DNA from: Halomonas litopenaei
Lineage (GTDB): Bacteria; Pseudomonadota; Gammaproteobacteria; Pseudomonadales; Halomonadaceae
Direction: 5' to 3'
DNA: 64,000 bases
NCBI RefSeq assembly: GCF_017303055.1
Contig: NZ_JAEKJT010000001.1
Span: 806,001-870,000, forward strand
In this document: one piece after another, positions 17,739 to 25,179 of the stretch
Numbering within the stretch: position 1 is the stretch's first letter
Layout of the letters: every line of letters starts with the position of its first letter
Program-made: the position numbers and the translations under genes
The notes under the pieces: generated by a model
What the model was told of the DNA's origin: nothing
Database searches by the model: none
What the model saw: the letters and a program-made list of their open reading frames with translations, nothing else

Positions 17739-18604
17739 GCCGCCACCTCCCTGGCATCAGCCGGCACGAACGCCGAGAGATCAACAACAGCTCCTTCAAC
17801 TACGACCGGCTTGCCCCGATCTTGGTGCAGGCCACGGCCACAGGCAGCGCCACCCGCGAAGTCCAGGCGCTCGGGCTGCCACACCGCGCCGTCAACCAGC
17901 GTGCGTTCCAGCAGGGCTCCAGACTTGCTGACCTTGATGTGTCCATGGCCAGCTGCCCACAGTCGCGTCAGCAGGGCTTCGCCAGCGCCTGGGATGCCCT
18001 GAGTATCGTTCACGAGAAACCACAACCGCTGACCGCGTAGCCCGGTCAGGTCTTCGCCGGTATCACTGTTGATGATGTGACTGGAGCTGGACGGATACCA
18101 AGCATACCCGGCCCCGGCCAATGCAGGTTCTGCTTCAATGAGCCGGGCCAGAAACTCTTCCCGGCTCAGGACATCGGCACCCGGCTCCGGGTCATAGTCC
18201 AGCATCCAGAGTCCCGGCCCCGCCGGCCATGAAATGGCATCCCTGGTGCGAGGATATGGGCCGTCCGGGCGTCCACGTTTGTTCCACTTCCGCTTAGTGA
18301 TCAGCGTCACGTCATCGACCGGCGCCAGCCCATACATCAGGGCGTGTCTAGCGTCGAGCTCAGGCAACAGCTCGGCCAATGCGGGCAACCCCGTCAGTTC
18401 GAGGCACTCGCATCGCCCTCGGATCATCACTCCACCCGGGGACTTTGTCAGCCTCCCTTCCTGGAGAACGAAACGCTTACCGATGGTGGTGGGCTTTAGG
18501 GCGGTCACTACAGACAGGCTGAATGCTGTCCTGCTACCATGCATCTCGATAACCTCTTCTCTGGCCGCGTCCACTTGGCGCGGCTTCTCTTTACCTGCTT
18601 TCAT
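17735..18604 (-). CDS. Archaeo-eukaryotic-type (Prim-Pol-like) primase of the element
   Basis: A 289-residue protein. GLWMLDYDPE (residues 131-140) supplies the hDhD metal-binding motif, SSSSH (172-176) the sxH motif, and VDGAVWQPERLDFAG (about 237-251) the third motif of the AEP primase superfamily. This assignment rests on motif order and spacing. The ATG at 18604 overlaps the preceding stop (ATGA) and is preferred to a longer frame that would run into the upstream gene. It would make primers at the element origin, working with the helicase encoded next. Confidence 0.75.
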   Translation of the reverse strand: MKAGKEKPRQVDAAREEVIEMHGSRTAFSLSVVTALKPTTIGKRFVLQEGRLTKSPGGVMIRGRCECLELTGLPALAELLPELDARHALMYGLAPVDDVTLITKRKWNKRGRPDGPYPRTRDAISWPAGPGLWMLDYDPEPGADVLSREEFLARLIEAEPALAGAGYAWYPSSSSHIINSDTGEDLTGLRGQRLWFLVNDTQGIPGAGEALLTRLWAAGHGHIKVSKSGALLERTLVDGAVWQPERLDFAGGAACGRGLHQDRGKPVVVEGAVVDLSAFVPADAREVAA

Positions 18605-18825
18605 CAATCCCCCTTGGTGGCTTCCAGGTCCGTGGCCAGCGTCACCAGCATTTCCAGGTGCTCGGCGGTGTACCCCTCGTCGCGCACTTCTTTCACAATG
18701 CACACGAAGACATCACGCAAGGCGCGAGCGTCGTCGATGCCGTTGCTGGCACTGTGTGATTCCACAACAGCCAGCAGCTCTCGACGCAGCAGACTCATGC
18801 TCGGAACACAGTAATGGAGTTGCAT
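18604..18825 (-). CDS. Small hypothetical element protein
   Basis: A 73-residue protein (MQLHYCVPSMSLLRRELLAV start), mostly helical by composition, with no recognised family. It is held between the AlpA-like gene and the primase by overlaps at both ends, so it is very probably translated. Small genes in this position of satellite elements are often regulatory, but nothing in the sequence proves that. Confidence 0.65.
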   Translation of the reverse strand: MQLHYCVPSMSLLRRELLAVVESHSASNGIDDARALRDVFVCIVKEVRDEGYTAEHLEMLVTLATDLEATKGD

Positions 18826-19016
18826 CAGGCGACCTCCTCACGCTGTGTCTCCCATTCCAGGAGGTCGGCGAGGCGCCAGCGGGTGCAGTTGTCGCCCAGC
18901 TTTACGGGCCGGGGGAAGTCGTCACGCTCACGCGCCCAACGATAGACAGTGTTGCGATGGACGGCATAGCGGTCGGCAGTTTGCCGGTCGGATAAATAGG
19001 TATTGGTAGCATTCAT
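18825..19016 (-). CDS. AlpA-family DNA-binding regulator/excisionase
   Basis: A 63-residue protein with the MerR/AlpA-type helix-turn-helix: YLSDRQTADRYAVHRNTVYR, then WARERDDFPRPVKLG and a wing TRWRLADLLEWE. AlpA-type proteins control integrase and replication genes and help excision of P4-like elements. The ATG at 19016 has AGGAGCG eight bases upstream; the longer frame has no ribosome binding site. It begins the replication operon, with about 95 bases between it and the gene upstream. Confidence 0.88.
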   Translation of the reverse strand: MNATNTYLSDRQTADRYAVHRNTVYRWARERDDFPRPVKLGDNCTRWRLADLLEWETQREEVA

Positions 19017-19112
19017 GACGTCGCTCCTACTGTGGGTGCGTAGCCATGATGCGGAGAAGGGCGAGTGGCACGGGCGCATATGCGTGCACATGCGCCCGTG
19101 CGTCCTAGTGGG

Positions 19113-19922
19113 TTACTCGTACAGGGAGGCGAGTAGATTGCGGCTGGGGGAAGCGACCCGAGCCTGAAGTAGCGCGGCTTCTACCGACTCATCGTCAAAC
19201 ACATCCACTTCACCATTCAGGGAAGCCGCGAATGCGAACAGACCTAAAGCAGTCTGGCGGGCACGTGTCGGTACTCTCTTGTCTAGGTCTACTTCGATAT
19301 TCGCACGGGCAGCGTCCACCGCTCCCCGTTGCTTCCATGCATTAGGGTCAGGGGGGCGTCCGGGAAATCCCCTTCCCTCCATTCCCTTCGCCACAGTACG
19401 CAGGATTGCCCGGGATGCTCCCACCCTCTCGAGACGGCCGCTTGCGAACGCCCAGCGTAGGGGAATCACGTACCACCACCCAGCACTGGCCTCAGAAGAG
19501 TCGGTTGGGAGATTGAGGCTTGGAGCATGCCGCCACCCGGCATCTTCGGCCCATTCAAAAAACTCAGTGGACTTCAAACTGAAGCGATACCGCTTTACAT
19601 CCGAAGCAGGGTCGATAGAGCCCGCCTCGGTCAGTCTCTCCCAAGGTTGGGACCATGCGCTGTACTCTTCGAGTGTAAGGCTGCCCAACCATTCGGGGTC
19701 AATGTCGATACGTTTGTAGACGCCGTCTACTGTGCTCAGCCTTCCTGCTTTGACCGCATATAGGACATGGCGATACATCTCACCGATCGGTCCCGGCATT
19801 GAAGGCGAAGGATTCTGCACTGGCGCCTTGCGCGCCAGCAGGTAGGCGGCTTCAGCCCCCGTGATCATTTCACGTTCTCGCCATAGGGCAAGCGATTCAG
19901 CCGAAATGTCTCGCATTGTCAC
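19113..19922 (-). CDS. Hypothetical element protein coupled to integrase
   Basis: A protein of about 269 residues and no recognised family. It contains MITGAEAAYLLARKAPV near the N terminus, a Trp-rich middle (ECSAWSQPWE-like and WWYVIPLRWAFASGRLERV segments) and an acidic C terminus. The GTG at 19922 overlaps the integrase stop (GTGA) and has GGGAGG seven bases upstream; an ATG two codons later is the alternative. Tight coupling to the integrase argues for a role in integration, excision or element control. Confidence 0.65.
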   Translation of the reverse strand: MTMRDISAESLALWREREMITGAEAAYLLARKAPVQNPSPSMPGPIGEMYRHVLYAVKAGRLSTVDGVYKRIDIDPEWLGSLTLEEYSAWSQPWERLTEAGSIDPASDVKRYRFSLKSTEFFEWAEDAGWRHAPSLNLPTDSSEASAGWWYVIPLRWAFASGRLERVGASRAILRTVAKGMEGRGFPGRPPDPNAWKQRGAVDAARANIEVDLDKRVPTRARQTALGLFAFAASLNGEVDVFDDESVEAALLQARVASPSRNLLASLYE

Positions 19923-21157
19923 GCACTCGCCTCCCGGATCGGTGTCACGGTGGCAGCTGCCGCGGTGGTGCTGGCGCAGAACTCGGACCATTGCTCCATC
20001 AGGCGGCGACGCTTCTCTAGTAGGTCACCGCGCCGATAGGCGGCCTCGGCCTGGTTCTTGATCGTGTGCGCCAGAGCCATCTCCGCAACGTGATGCGGGG
20101 TGCTGGTGTATTCGGCGGTCCAGTCTCGGAAGGTGGAGCGGAAGCCGTGAACGGTGGCGTGGACATCCATGCGCTTGAGCACAGCGGCTAGGGTCGCGTC
20201 TGACATCGAATGACCCCGCGTGCCAGGGAATACCAGTGTGCTATCAGCATGACGTGGCTGGCGCTCCAGCAAAGCCACGGCCGCCGGCGACAGCGGGACT
20301 CGATGGTCTTTTCCTGCCTTCATGCGCTCAGCGGGGATCGTCCAGATCCGGCCTTCCAGGTCGATCTCATCCCACGTCGCTCCCCGGACTTCGCCCGAGC
20401 GGGCGGCCGTCAGAATCGTGAATTCCAGGGCACGGGCAGCTGCCCCCTTGCGCTGCCGCAGCTCGGCCATGAAGGCCCCCATCTCCGGGATCGGCAATGC
20501 CTTGTGATGCTTGACCTTAGCGATCTTGGTCGGCTTGGGCAGTACCGTGTCTAGGTTGCCGCGCCAACGCGCGGGGTTATCGCCATCCCGGTAGCCACGC
20601 GCGATTGCCCAGGACAACACCGCCTCGATGCGCTGACGCACGCGGGTCATGGTCTCGGTCTTGGTGTACCAATGGGGTTCGAGAGCCTGGACGATGTGGG
20701 CAAGCTCGATGTCGTCGACGGCCAGCTTACCTAGGATCGGACTGGCATAGGTTGCCAGCGTGTTCTCCCATTGGGCCGCGTGCTTGGGGTTGCTGGCCTC
20801 GGCCTGCTTGACCTTCACCACGGCGGCGGCGCACTGGTCGAAAGTGATGCGCTTGTTCTGTTCGGCAATGAGGGCGCGGCGAGCAGCCTCACGCTCGGCG
20901 GCGGGATCAACGCCATCCCGGATTTGCTGGCGCGCAGAACGGGCAGACTCGCGCGCTTGCGCCAGCGACACATCTGGGTAAGCACCCAACCCCAGTTCAC
21001 GGCGATGCCCGCCGATGGTGGCGCGCAGGGTCCAGCAGCGCTTAGCGCCCGGCCCAATGAATAGATAGAGACCGGACACGCCTCCTACGGCATGGCGACC
21101 GGGCTGAGTCAGGCGCTTGACCTCCAGCGCCGACATCTCTCGAACTCTCCGCGGCAT
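19919..21157 (-). CDS. int: Tyrosine recombinase integrase (P4-type)
   Basis: A 412-residue integrase. The N-terminal arm-binding domain has GLYLFIGPGAKRCWTLR and LGLGAYPDVSLAQARE, typical of DUF4102-type P4 integrases. The catalytic part shows TAARSGEVRG (Arg), HGFRSTFRDW (His-x-x-Arg), the downstream LAHTIKNQAEAAYRR (His and catalytic Tyr) and a basic C terminus. The ATG at 21157 has GGAGGG upstream; a longer frame from 21217 lacks the family start. It is read into the element from its right end, 146 bases from attR. The target is the adjacent repeat in tRNA-Ser. Confidence 0.95.
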   Translation of the reverse strand: MPRRVREMSALEVKRLTQPGRHAVGGVSGLYLFIGPGAKRCWTLRATIGGHRRELGLGAYPDVSLAQARESARSARQQIRDGVDPAAEREAARRALIAEQNKRITFDQCAAAVVKVKQAEASNPKHAAQWENTLATYASPILGKLAVDDIELAHIVQALEPHWYTKTETMTRVRQRIEAVLSWAIARGYRDGDNPARWRGNLDTVLPKPTKIAKVKHHKALPIPEMGAFMAELRQRKGAAARALEFTILTAARSGEVRGATWDEIDLEGRIWTIPAERMKAGKDHRVPLSPAAVALLERQPRHADSTLVFPGTRGHSMSDATLAAVLKRMDVHATVHGFRSTFRDWTAEYTSTPHHVAEMALAHTIKNQAEAAYRRGDLLEKRRRLMEQWSEFCASTTAAAATVTPIREASA

Positions 21158-21207
21158 CCCTGGCCCTCCATACAGTCCACCAATAAAGATGAATATGCAT
21201 GGTATCC

Positions 21208-21280
21208 GATGGTGCAAGGCGGTGCAAAAGCTGACGGGTAAGGCATTGATAAAAAACAGTAATGAGGACGGATGGTGCGA
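21208..21280. repeat. GATGGTGC-type repeats near attR
   Basis: Three related copies, GATGGTGCAA (21208), GCGGTGCAA (21219) and GATGGTGCGA (21271), lie between the integrase start and attR. Their place fits arm-type integrase sites or operators for the int promoter. Confidence 0.4.
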
Positions 21281-21302
21281 GGTAGTTCAGCAGACTGGCG
21301 GG

Positions 21303-21317
21303 CTGTCCCTCCGCCAC
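21303..21317 (+). repeat. attR: 15-bp direct repeat
   Basis: An exact copy of the tRNA-Ser 3' end sequence CTGTCCCTCCGCCAC at 10652-10666, without the rest of a tRNA gene. It marks the right end of the element. Confidence 0.9.
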
Positions 21318-21329
21318 CTCGAATTGCCA

Positions 21330-21364
21330 AACGCCGAATCTGTCCTGCGGATTCGGCGTTTTCG
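21330..21364 (+). terminator. Displaced native terminator of tRNA-Ser
   Basis: An 11-bp perfect stem (21330-21340 with 21350-21360), a 9-base loop and a short T-run lie 13 bases after attR. No gene ends here. The distance from the repeat is that expected of a tRNA terminator, so before integration it should have followed tRNA-Ser directly. Confidence 0.75.
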
Positions 21365-21950
21365 TTATGGTATACCCACCTGGATCGTCAGCACGATCAG
21401 CCCCTCTCTCACCATACCGATGAAGCTCGAACCAACCCGCCTAGCATTCAGCGGTGCCCCGCGCTTGTCTTCTGTCTCTAGCCGCTTATTCCTTCTCTCT
21501 TCTCTCTTCCCACTTTGCTTATTGTTGTTGTTTCTTGTCGGTGTCTCTGCCCTCACCTGTCTCTGCCCTCACCTTCGACCATTGCGCCGGCACCCAGGTT
21601 GACGCCTGGCGCTTGAGCAGCAGCTGCCTATAGCGCTCCCAAGCGCTGCGCCTGGCAACCGCACTGACGTGATATCATTAGCAGACTAGGCATTAGCAGA
21701 TGCCAGGGAATGAGCGGTCCGACTGCTGAAGCGCCACGCCACCCCCCTGGGGGCAAATGATGCGGACGGACTGAACCTTTTCGTTCCGTCATACTCTTAT
21801 TGCTCAATAAGATATCGCTTAATGAATACCCTAATCATTACTCAGCATACGGCGCGTGACATCATCGTTGAAGGCTCAGTAAACTTTTGACCATGCTGAT
21901 GGCTTACAGCACGTAGACTGCGCGCCTTCGCAAAAAGAGCAGAGTTTCCC
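21365..21950. other. Intergenic region right of the element
   Basis: No convincing gene in 586 bases. A pyrimidine-rich tract runs from about 21465 to 21575 and ends with a tandem 16-bp repeat (21542-21557 and 21558-21573). Further on are AGCGCT...AGCGCT palindromic arms near 21635 and a direct repeat ATTAGCAGA at 21677 and 21692. The AT-rich stretch near 21790-21850 probably carries the promoter of the following small gene. Confidence 0.4.
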
Positions 21951-22151
21951 ATGAAGCACTTTCGCGTCGAGAGCTACCAGACCAAGGCGCTCAAACGTAC
22001 CCGGTGGGCCGTTGTCGCCTTCTCCGACTCATCACCAGGAGCGACACGCCAGGTTATCTCACGCCATGACAGCCAGGACGCGGCGCGGTCGGCAGCGGCC
22101 GCCCTTGCCTTCGAGGACAGGCTACCCACCCGCCCTGACGATAAAGCGTAA
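21951..22151 (+). CDS. Small hypothetical protein
   Basis: A 66-residue protein (MKHFRVESYQTKALKRTRWA start) with basic N-terminal half and Ala-rich C-terminal half. It has no recognised family. A GAGCAGAG sequence lies upstream at a slightly long distance. The Lys/Arg/Ser content and the SQDAARSAAAALAFEDR segment look protein-like, and the frame is preceded by an AT-rich promoter-like region. It stands alone between the element and the M48 protease gene. Confidence 0.5.
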   Translation: MKHFRVESYQTKALKRTRWAVVAFSDSSPGATRQVISRHDSQDAARSAAAALAFEDRLPTRPDDKA

Positions 22152-22280
22152 AGAGCGCCCTATTGGTGCGGTATGGCCACCGCCGACCAGCCCAGGATCG
22201 CTACAGGCAACGAGACCCGCCAGACAACGTGGGGCCCATGCCAGAGCTGTCAGGCAAAGAGAAAGGATATAGAGGTGGCA

Positions 22281-23081
22281 CTATAGCGGCCGAGCAGAAC
22301 ACCGAGATGGTACCGCCTCTTGATACTGTCTCTTGGCAGCAGCCATATGCTCTCTTAGCCCACTGATGCGGGACTGATGGCCGGGATGCGTGGACAGGAT
22401 CTCAGGCGGTTGACTGCCGCCAAGCGCCGCCATATTGCGCCACAAGGTGATGCTGGCGCCAGGATCAAACCCAGCGCGTGCCATGATCGCAAGCCCCATC
22501 AGGTCTGCTTCTGACTCATGCACCCGGCTGAAAGGCAGCGCAATGCCTAGCTGACTGCCGATCCCCAGAGCTTCCATCAGCGGCTCCTGGCCGACATCGC
22601 CCTCGCTGATCAGACCCACCACCAACAGCACCGCCTTGATGCCTAGCTGCTGAGTCAACCGCTCGTTACCATGCTTAGCCAGCACGTGGGCGATTTCATG
22701 TGCAATGACGGCGGCCAGCTGGTCCGGGGACTGCGCGACTTCAAACAAACCCGTGTTGACCCCAATACGCCCACCCGGCAAGGCAAACGCATTGGGTGAA
22801 GGGGAGTCGAAGATCACCACCTGCCAGTCCTCGGGCGTCTCCACCTCTGGGTATTCCAGGCGAGCTGACTTGATGAGGGCTGCGCTGATGCACTGGACCA
22901 GCGCCTTGCGCGACACGTCCTGATCCAGAGGAAGCTCATGGCGAAGCTGATCAAAGGCCTGCCTGCCCATATCGCTCATGACGAAATCTGGCACAAGAGT
23001 CAGCTGGCTGCGACCAGCCGGCGTTTCGTCGCAGCCGCTCAGCACCACCAGCAGCAACAACGGCAATAGTCGTCTGAGCAT
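22281..23081 (-). CDS. M48 family metalloprotease lipoprotein
   Basis: A 266-residue exported zinc protease. A signal peptide LLPLLLLVVLSGC ends in a lipobox cysteine, so it is probably membrane-anchored. AHEIAHVLAKHGNE gives the HExxH zinc site, and ESEADLMGLAIMARAGF supplies the third ligand. It resembles LoiP/YcaL-type proteases that act on outer-membrane or periplasmic proteins. The ATG at 23081 has GGAG at good spacing; an ATG two codons upstream is too close to it, and the longer frame is unlikely. It is a single gene on the minus strand. Confidence 0.9.
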   Translation of the reverse strand: MLRRLLPLLLLVVLSGCDETPAGRSQLTLVPDFVMSDMGRQAFDQLRHELPLDQDVSRKALVQCISAALIKSARLEYPEVETPEDWQVVIFDSPSPNAFALPGGRIGVNTGLFEVAQSPDQLAAVIAHEIAHVLAKHGNERLTQQLGIKAVLLVVGLISEGDVGQEPLMEALGIGSQLGIALPFSRVHESEADLMGLAIMARAGFDPGASITLWRNMAALGGSQPPEILSTHPGHQSRISGLREHMAAAKRQYQEAVPSRCSARPL

Positions 23082-23325
23082 GACCATCTCTCCACACGCC
23101 TCCCAGGGACGACGCCCTATTGCTCCAAGGCTCTTACAACATGATTCGGACGCCCGCTCACCATCCAGCGGCAGGCTATTCGCCAGGCTTTGTCCGACAA
23201 GTCGACGAGCGAAGGTGAGACAAGGCAAACATCGGTGAGAAAGCGCAGTTTACGAGGAGTAATTGAGCATTTGGACCGATGTTTTAACGCCGTATCACCA
23301 AGCGCAGGCACTTTCCGTACAAGCC

Positions 23326-25032
23326 CTAGTACAGGCGCAGCCCCACCTTGGTGATATGGTTTCCCTCCATGTCACTGACCACCCACTGGATACCGTGCCA
23401 GTCGACGTCATCGCCCACGACAGGATGACCGCCCAACCGCAGCCCCAGAAACTCCCCTAGCGTCAACGACGCTTCGCCAGGACTCAGGGTCAATCCGTAA
23501 GCGTCGGCCACGTCACCCATGCGCGCCTCAGCATCCAGCGTAAAGGTCCCGAAGAAGGCTCGCTGCTGGCGATGCTTCGCATCCCCATTGAACAGACGAT
23601 TCAGCGCAGGCAGGTCATCGCTCTTGCCGATGACACAGATGATGTCGTCCATGCGCAGCTGGGTACTGCCTTTGGGATGCAACATCACGTGCTGACGAAA
23701 CAGCGCCGAAATCAATGAGCCCGAGGGAAAGCGTAACAAGCGAATCGGGATGTCTTCGAGATCAGAGTTCTCGACCTTGTAGACAAACATCTCGAAATCG
23801 TTTTCCGGCAAGATGCCAAGCGGGCCGCGATGATTGGGCGTTGCACTGTCAGGCACCATGACCTTCATCCGCTTAGCCATCCACGGCAAGGTCCCGCCCT
23901 GAATCAGCAGCGATAGCAACACCACCGCAAAGGCCACATTGAAGTAAAGGTCCGCCCGCTCGACGCCGCCAATGACGGGAAAGATGGCCAGCACGATAGG
24001 CACCGCGCCGCGCAACCCCACCCAAGAGATAAAGCCGACCTCACGCCAGCGAAAATGAAAGAACGGCTTGAGCGTGAGAATCACCGCCAGTGGCCGCGCC
24101 ACGAAGATCAACGCCAGCGCCACTACCGATGCGGGTAACAGCACGTCGAACAGCGCCGACGGCGTAACCAGAAGCCCCAGCACCAGAAACAGACCTATCT
24201 GACTCAACCATGCCAGCCCGTCGTGTACCGGCAAGATGAAGTTGAGATGACGACCGGGCTGATTACCGATCATCAGGCCCGCCAGATAGATTGCCAGGAA
24301 GCCGCTTCCTCCAAGAGCACTGGTCAGGCCGAAGACACAGAACCCCAGGGCCAGGGCCAGCAGCGAGTAGAGGCCAGGAGCCAGGTCAAGGTAGCGCAGC
24401 AATCTACCGATCAGCCAGCCCGCGCCGAGACCCAGTGCAATGGCGACGGCGAACTGCTGGATAAAGAACAGCAGCATGTCCAGCGGGCCGCCCAGGTCCC
24501 CCACCAGCGCTTCGATCAACACCAGCGTCAGAAAGATCGCCATGGGATCGTTGGTGCCGGACTCGATCTCAAGGGTCGCACCAACACGCTCATTGAGATT
24601 CAGGCCACGCCCGCTGAGCATGGAAAACACCGCAGCAGCGTCCGTCGACCCGACGATGGCTCCGACAAGAAGCCCCTGCAGCAGCGACAGGTCGAACACC
24701 CACATCGCCAACAGCCCCACCAGACCGCTGGTAATGAATACGCCTGCGGTGGCCAATCCCAAGGCCGGCCGGAAGCCCACTCGAAAGGTCTTCAGCCGGG
24801 TGCGAAGACCGCCATCGAGAAGAATCATCGCCAGCGCCAGGTGACCAATGACGAAGGCTAGGGAATAGTTGTCAAAGTCGATGCCAAGCAGGCCATCCTC
24901 GCCCGCCAGCATGCCCAGCCCAAGAAAGAGCACCAGAAGAGGCACCCCCGCTAACGCGGAGAGTCGGCTCGCCAGCACGCTCAACGCGATCAAGGTGCCA
25001 CATAACAGAAAAAGGCTATTGATGGAGTCCAT
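23326..25032 (-). CDS. nhaP2: Potassium/proton antiporter, NhaP2 (CvrA) type
   Basis: A 568-residue CPA1-family antiporter. There are about 12 membrane helices from LFLLCGTLIALSVLASRLSAL to VAFAVVLLSLLIQGGTLPW, including GAIVGSTDAAAVFSML and ESGTNDPMAIFLTLVLIE, which carry the conserved acidic transport residues. A cytoplasmic C terminus (about residues 410-568) has TrkA-C and CorC-like features, as in NhaP2. It exports K+ in exchange for protons, useful for a salt-adapted cell when osmolarity falls. The ATG at 25032 (MDSINSLF) has AAGGGA upstream. Confidence 0.92.
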   Translation of the reverse strand: MDSINSLFLLCGTLIALSVLASRLSALAGVPLLVLFLGLGMLAGEDGLLGIDFDNYSLAFVIGHLALAMILLDGGLRTRLKTFRVGFRPALGLATAGVFITSGLVGLLAMWVFDLSLLQGLLVGAIVGSTDAAAVFSMLSGRGLNLNERVGATLEIESGTNDPMAIFLTLVLIEALVGDLGGPLDMLLFFIQQFAVAIALGLGAGWLIGRLLRYLDLAPGLYSLLALALGFCVFGLTSALGGSGFLAIYLAGLMIGNQPGRHLNFILPVHDGLAWLSQIGLFLVLGLLVTPSALFDVLLPASVVALALIFVARPLAVILTLKPFFHFRWREVGFISWVGLRGAVPIVLAIFPVIGGVERADLYFNVAFAVVLLSLLIQGGTLPWMAKRMKVMVPDSATPNHRGPLGILPENDFEMFVYKVENSDLEDIPIRLLRFPSGSLISALFRQHVMLHPKGSTQLRMDDIICVIGKSDDLPALNRLFNGDAKHRQQRAFFGTFTLDAEARMGDVADAYGLTLSPGEASLTLGEFLGLRLGGHPVVGDDVDWHGIQWVVSDMEGNHITKVGLRLY

Positions 25033-25179
25033 GCGAGTCCCTTGCAAAGTTCGACCACAGTATCTCATGCGGGTCAAACGCTGATCCATCAAGATGTTGA
25101 TGGATGCCGCTGGTAGGTGAAATTACCGTTGTATACACTAGCCCGCTGGTACGAACGCCTGATCCACGGGAGACACTTG

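Larger units (their letters stand above)
10652..21317. mobile_element. tRNA-Ser-integrated satellite-like element (about 10.65 kb)
   Basis: The element is bounded by exact 15-bp repeats, the left one inside tRNA-Ser(UGA). In transcription order on the minus strand it encodes a tyrosine integrase, an unknown protein, an AlpA-type regulator, a small protein, an AEP-like primase, a Walker-type helicase, another unknown protein and a 1268-residue cargo protein. There are no recognisable virion, lysis or conjugation genes. The content resembles P4-like satellites and small integrative elements that replicate with their own primase-helicase and rely on a helper to spread; the helper dependence is inference. 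The replication genes have GC similar to the chromosome, while the cargo gene is clearly more AT-rich. Confidence 0.9.
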
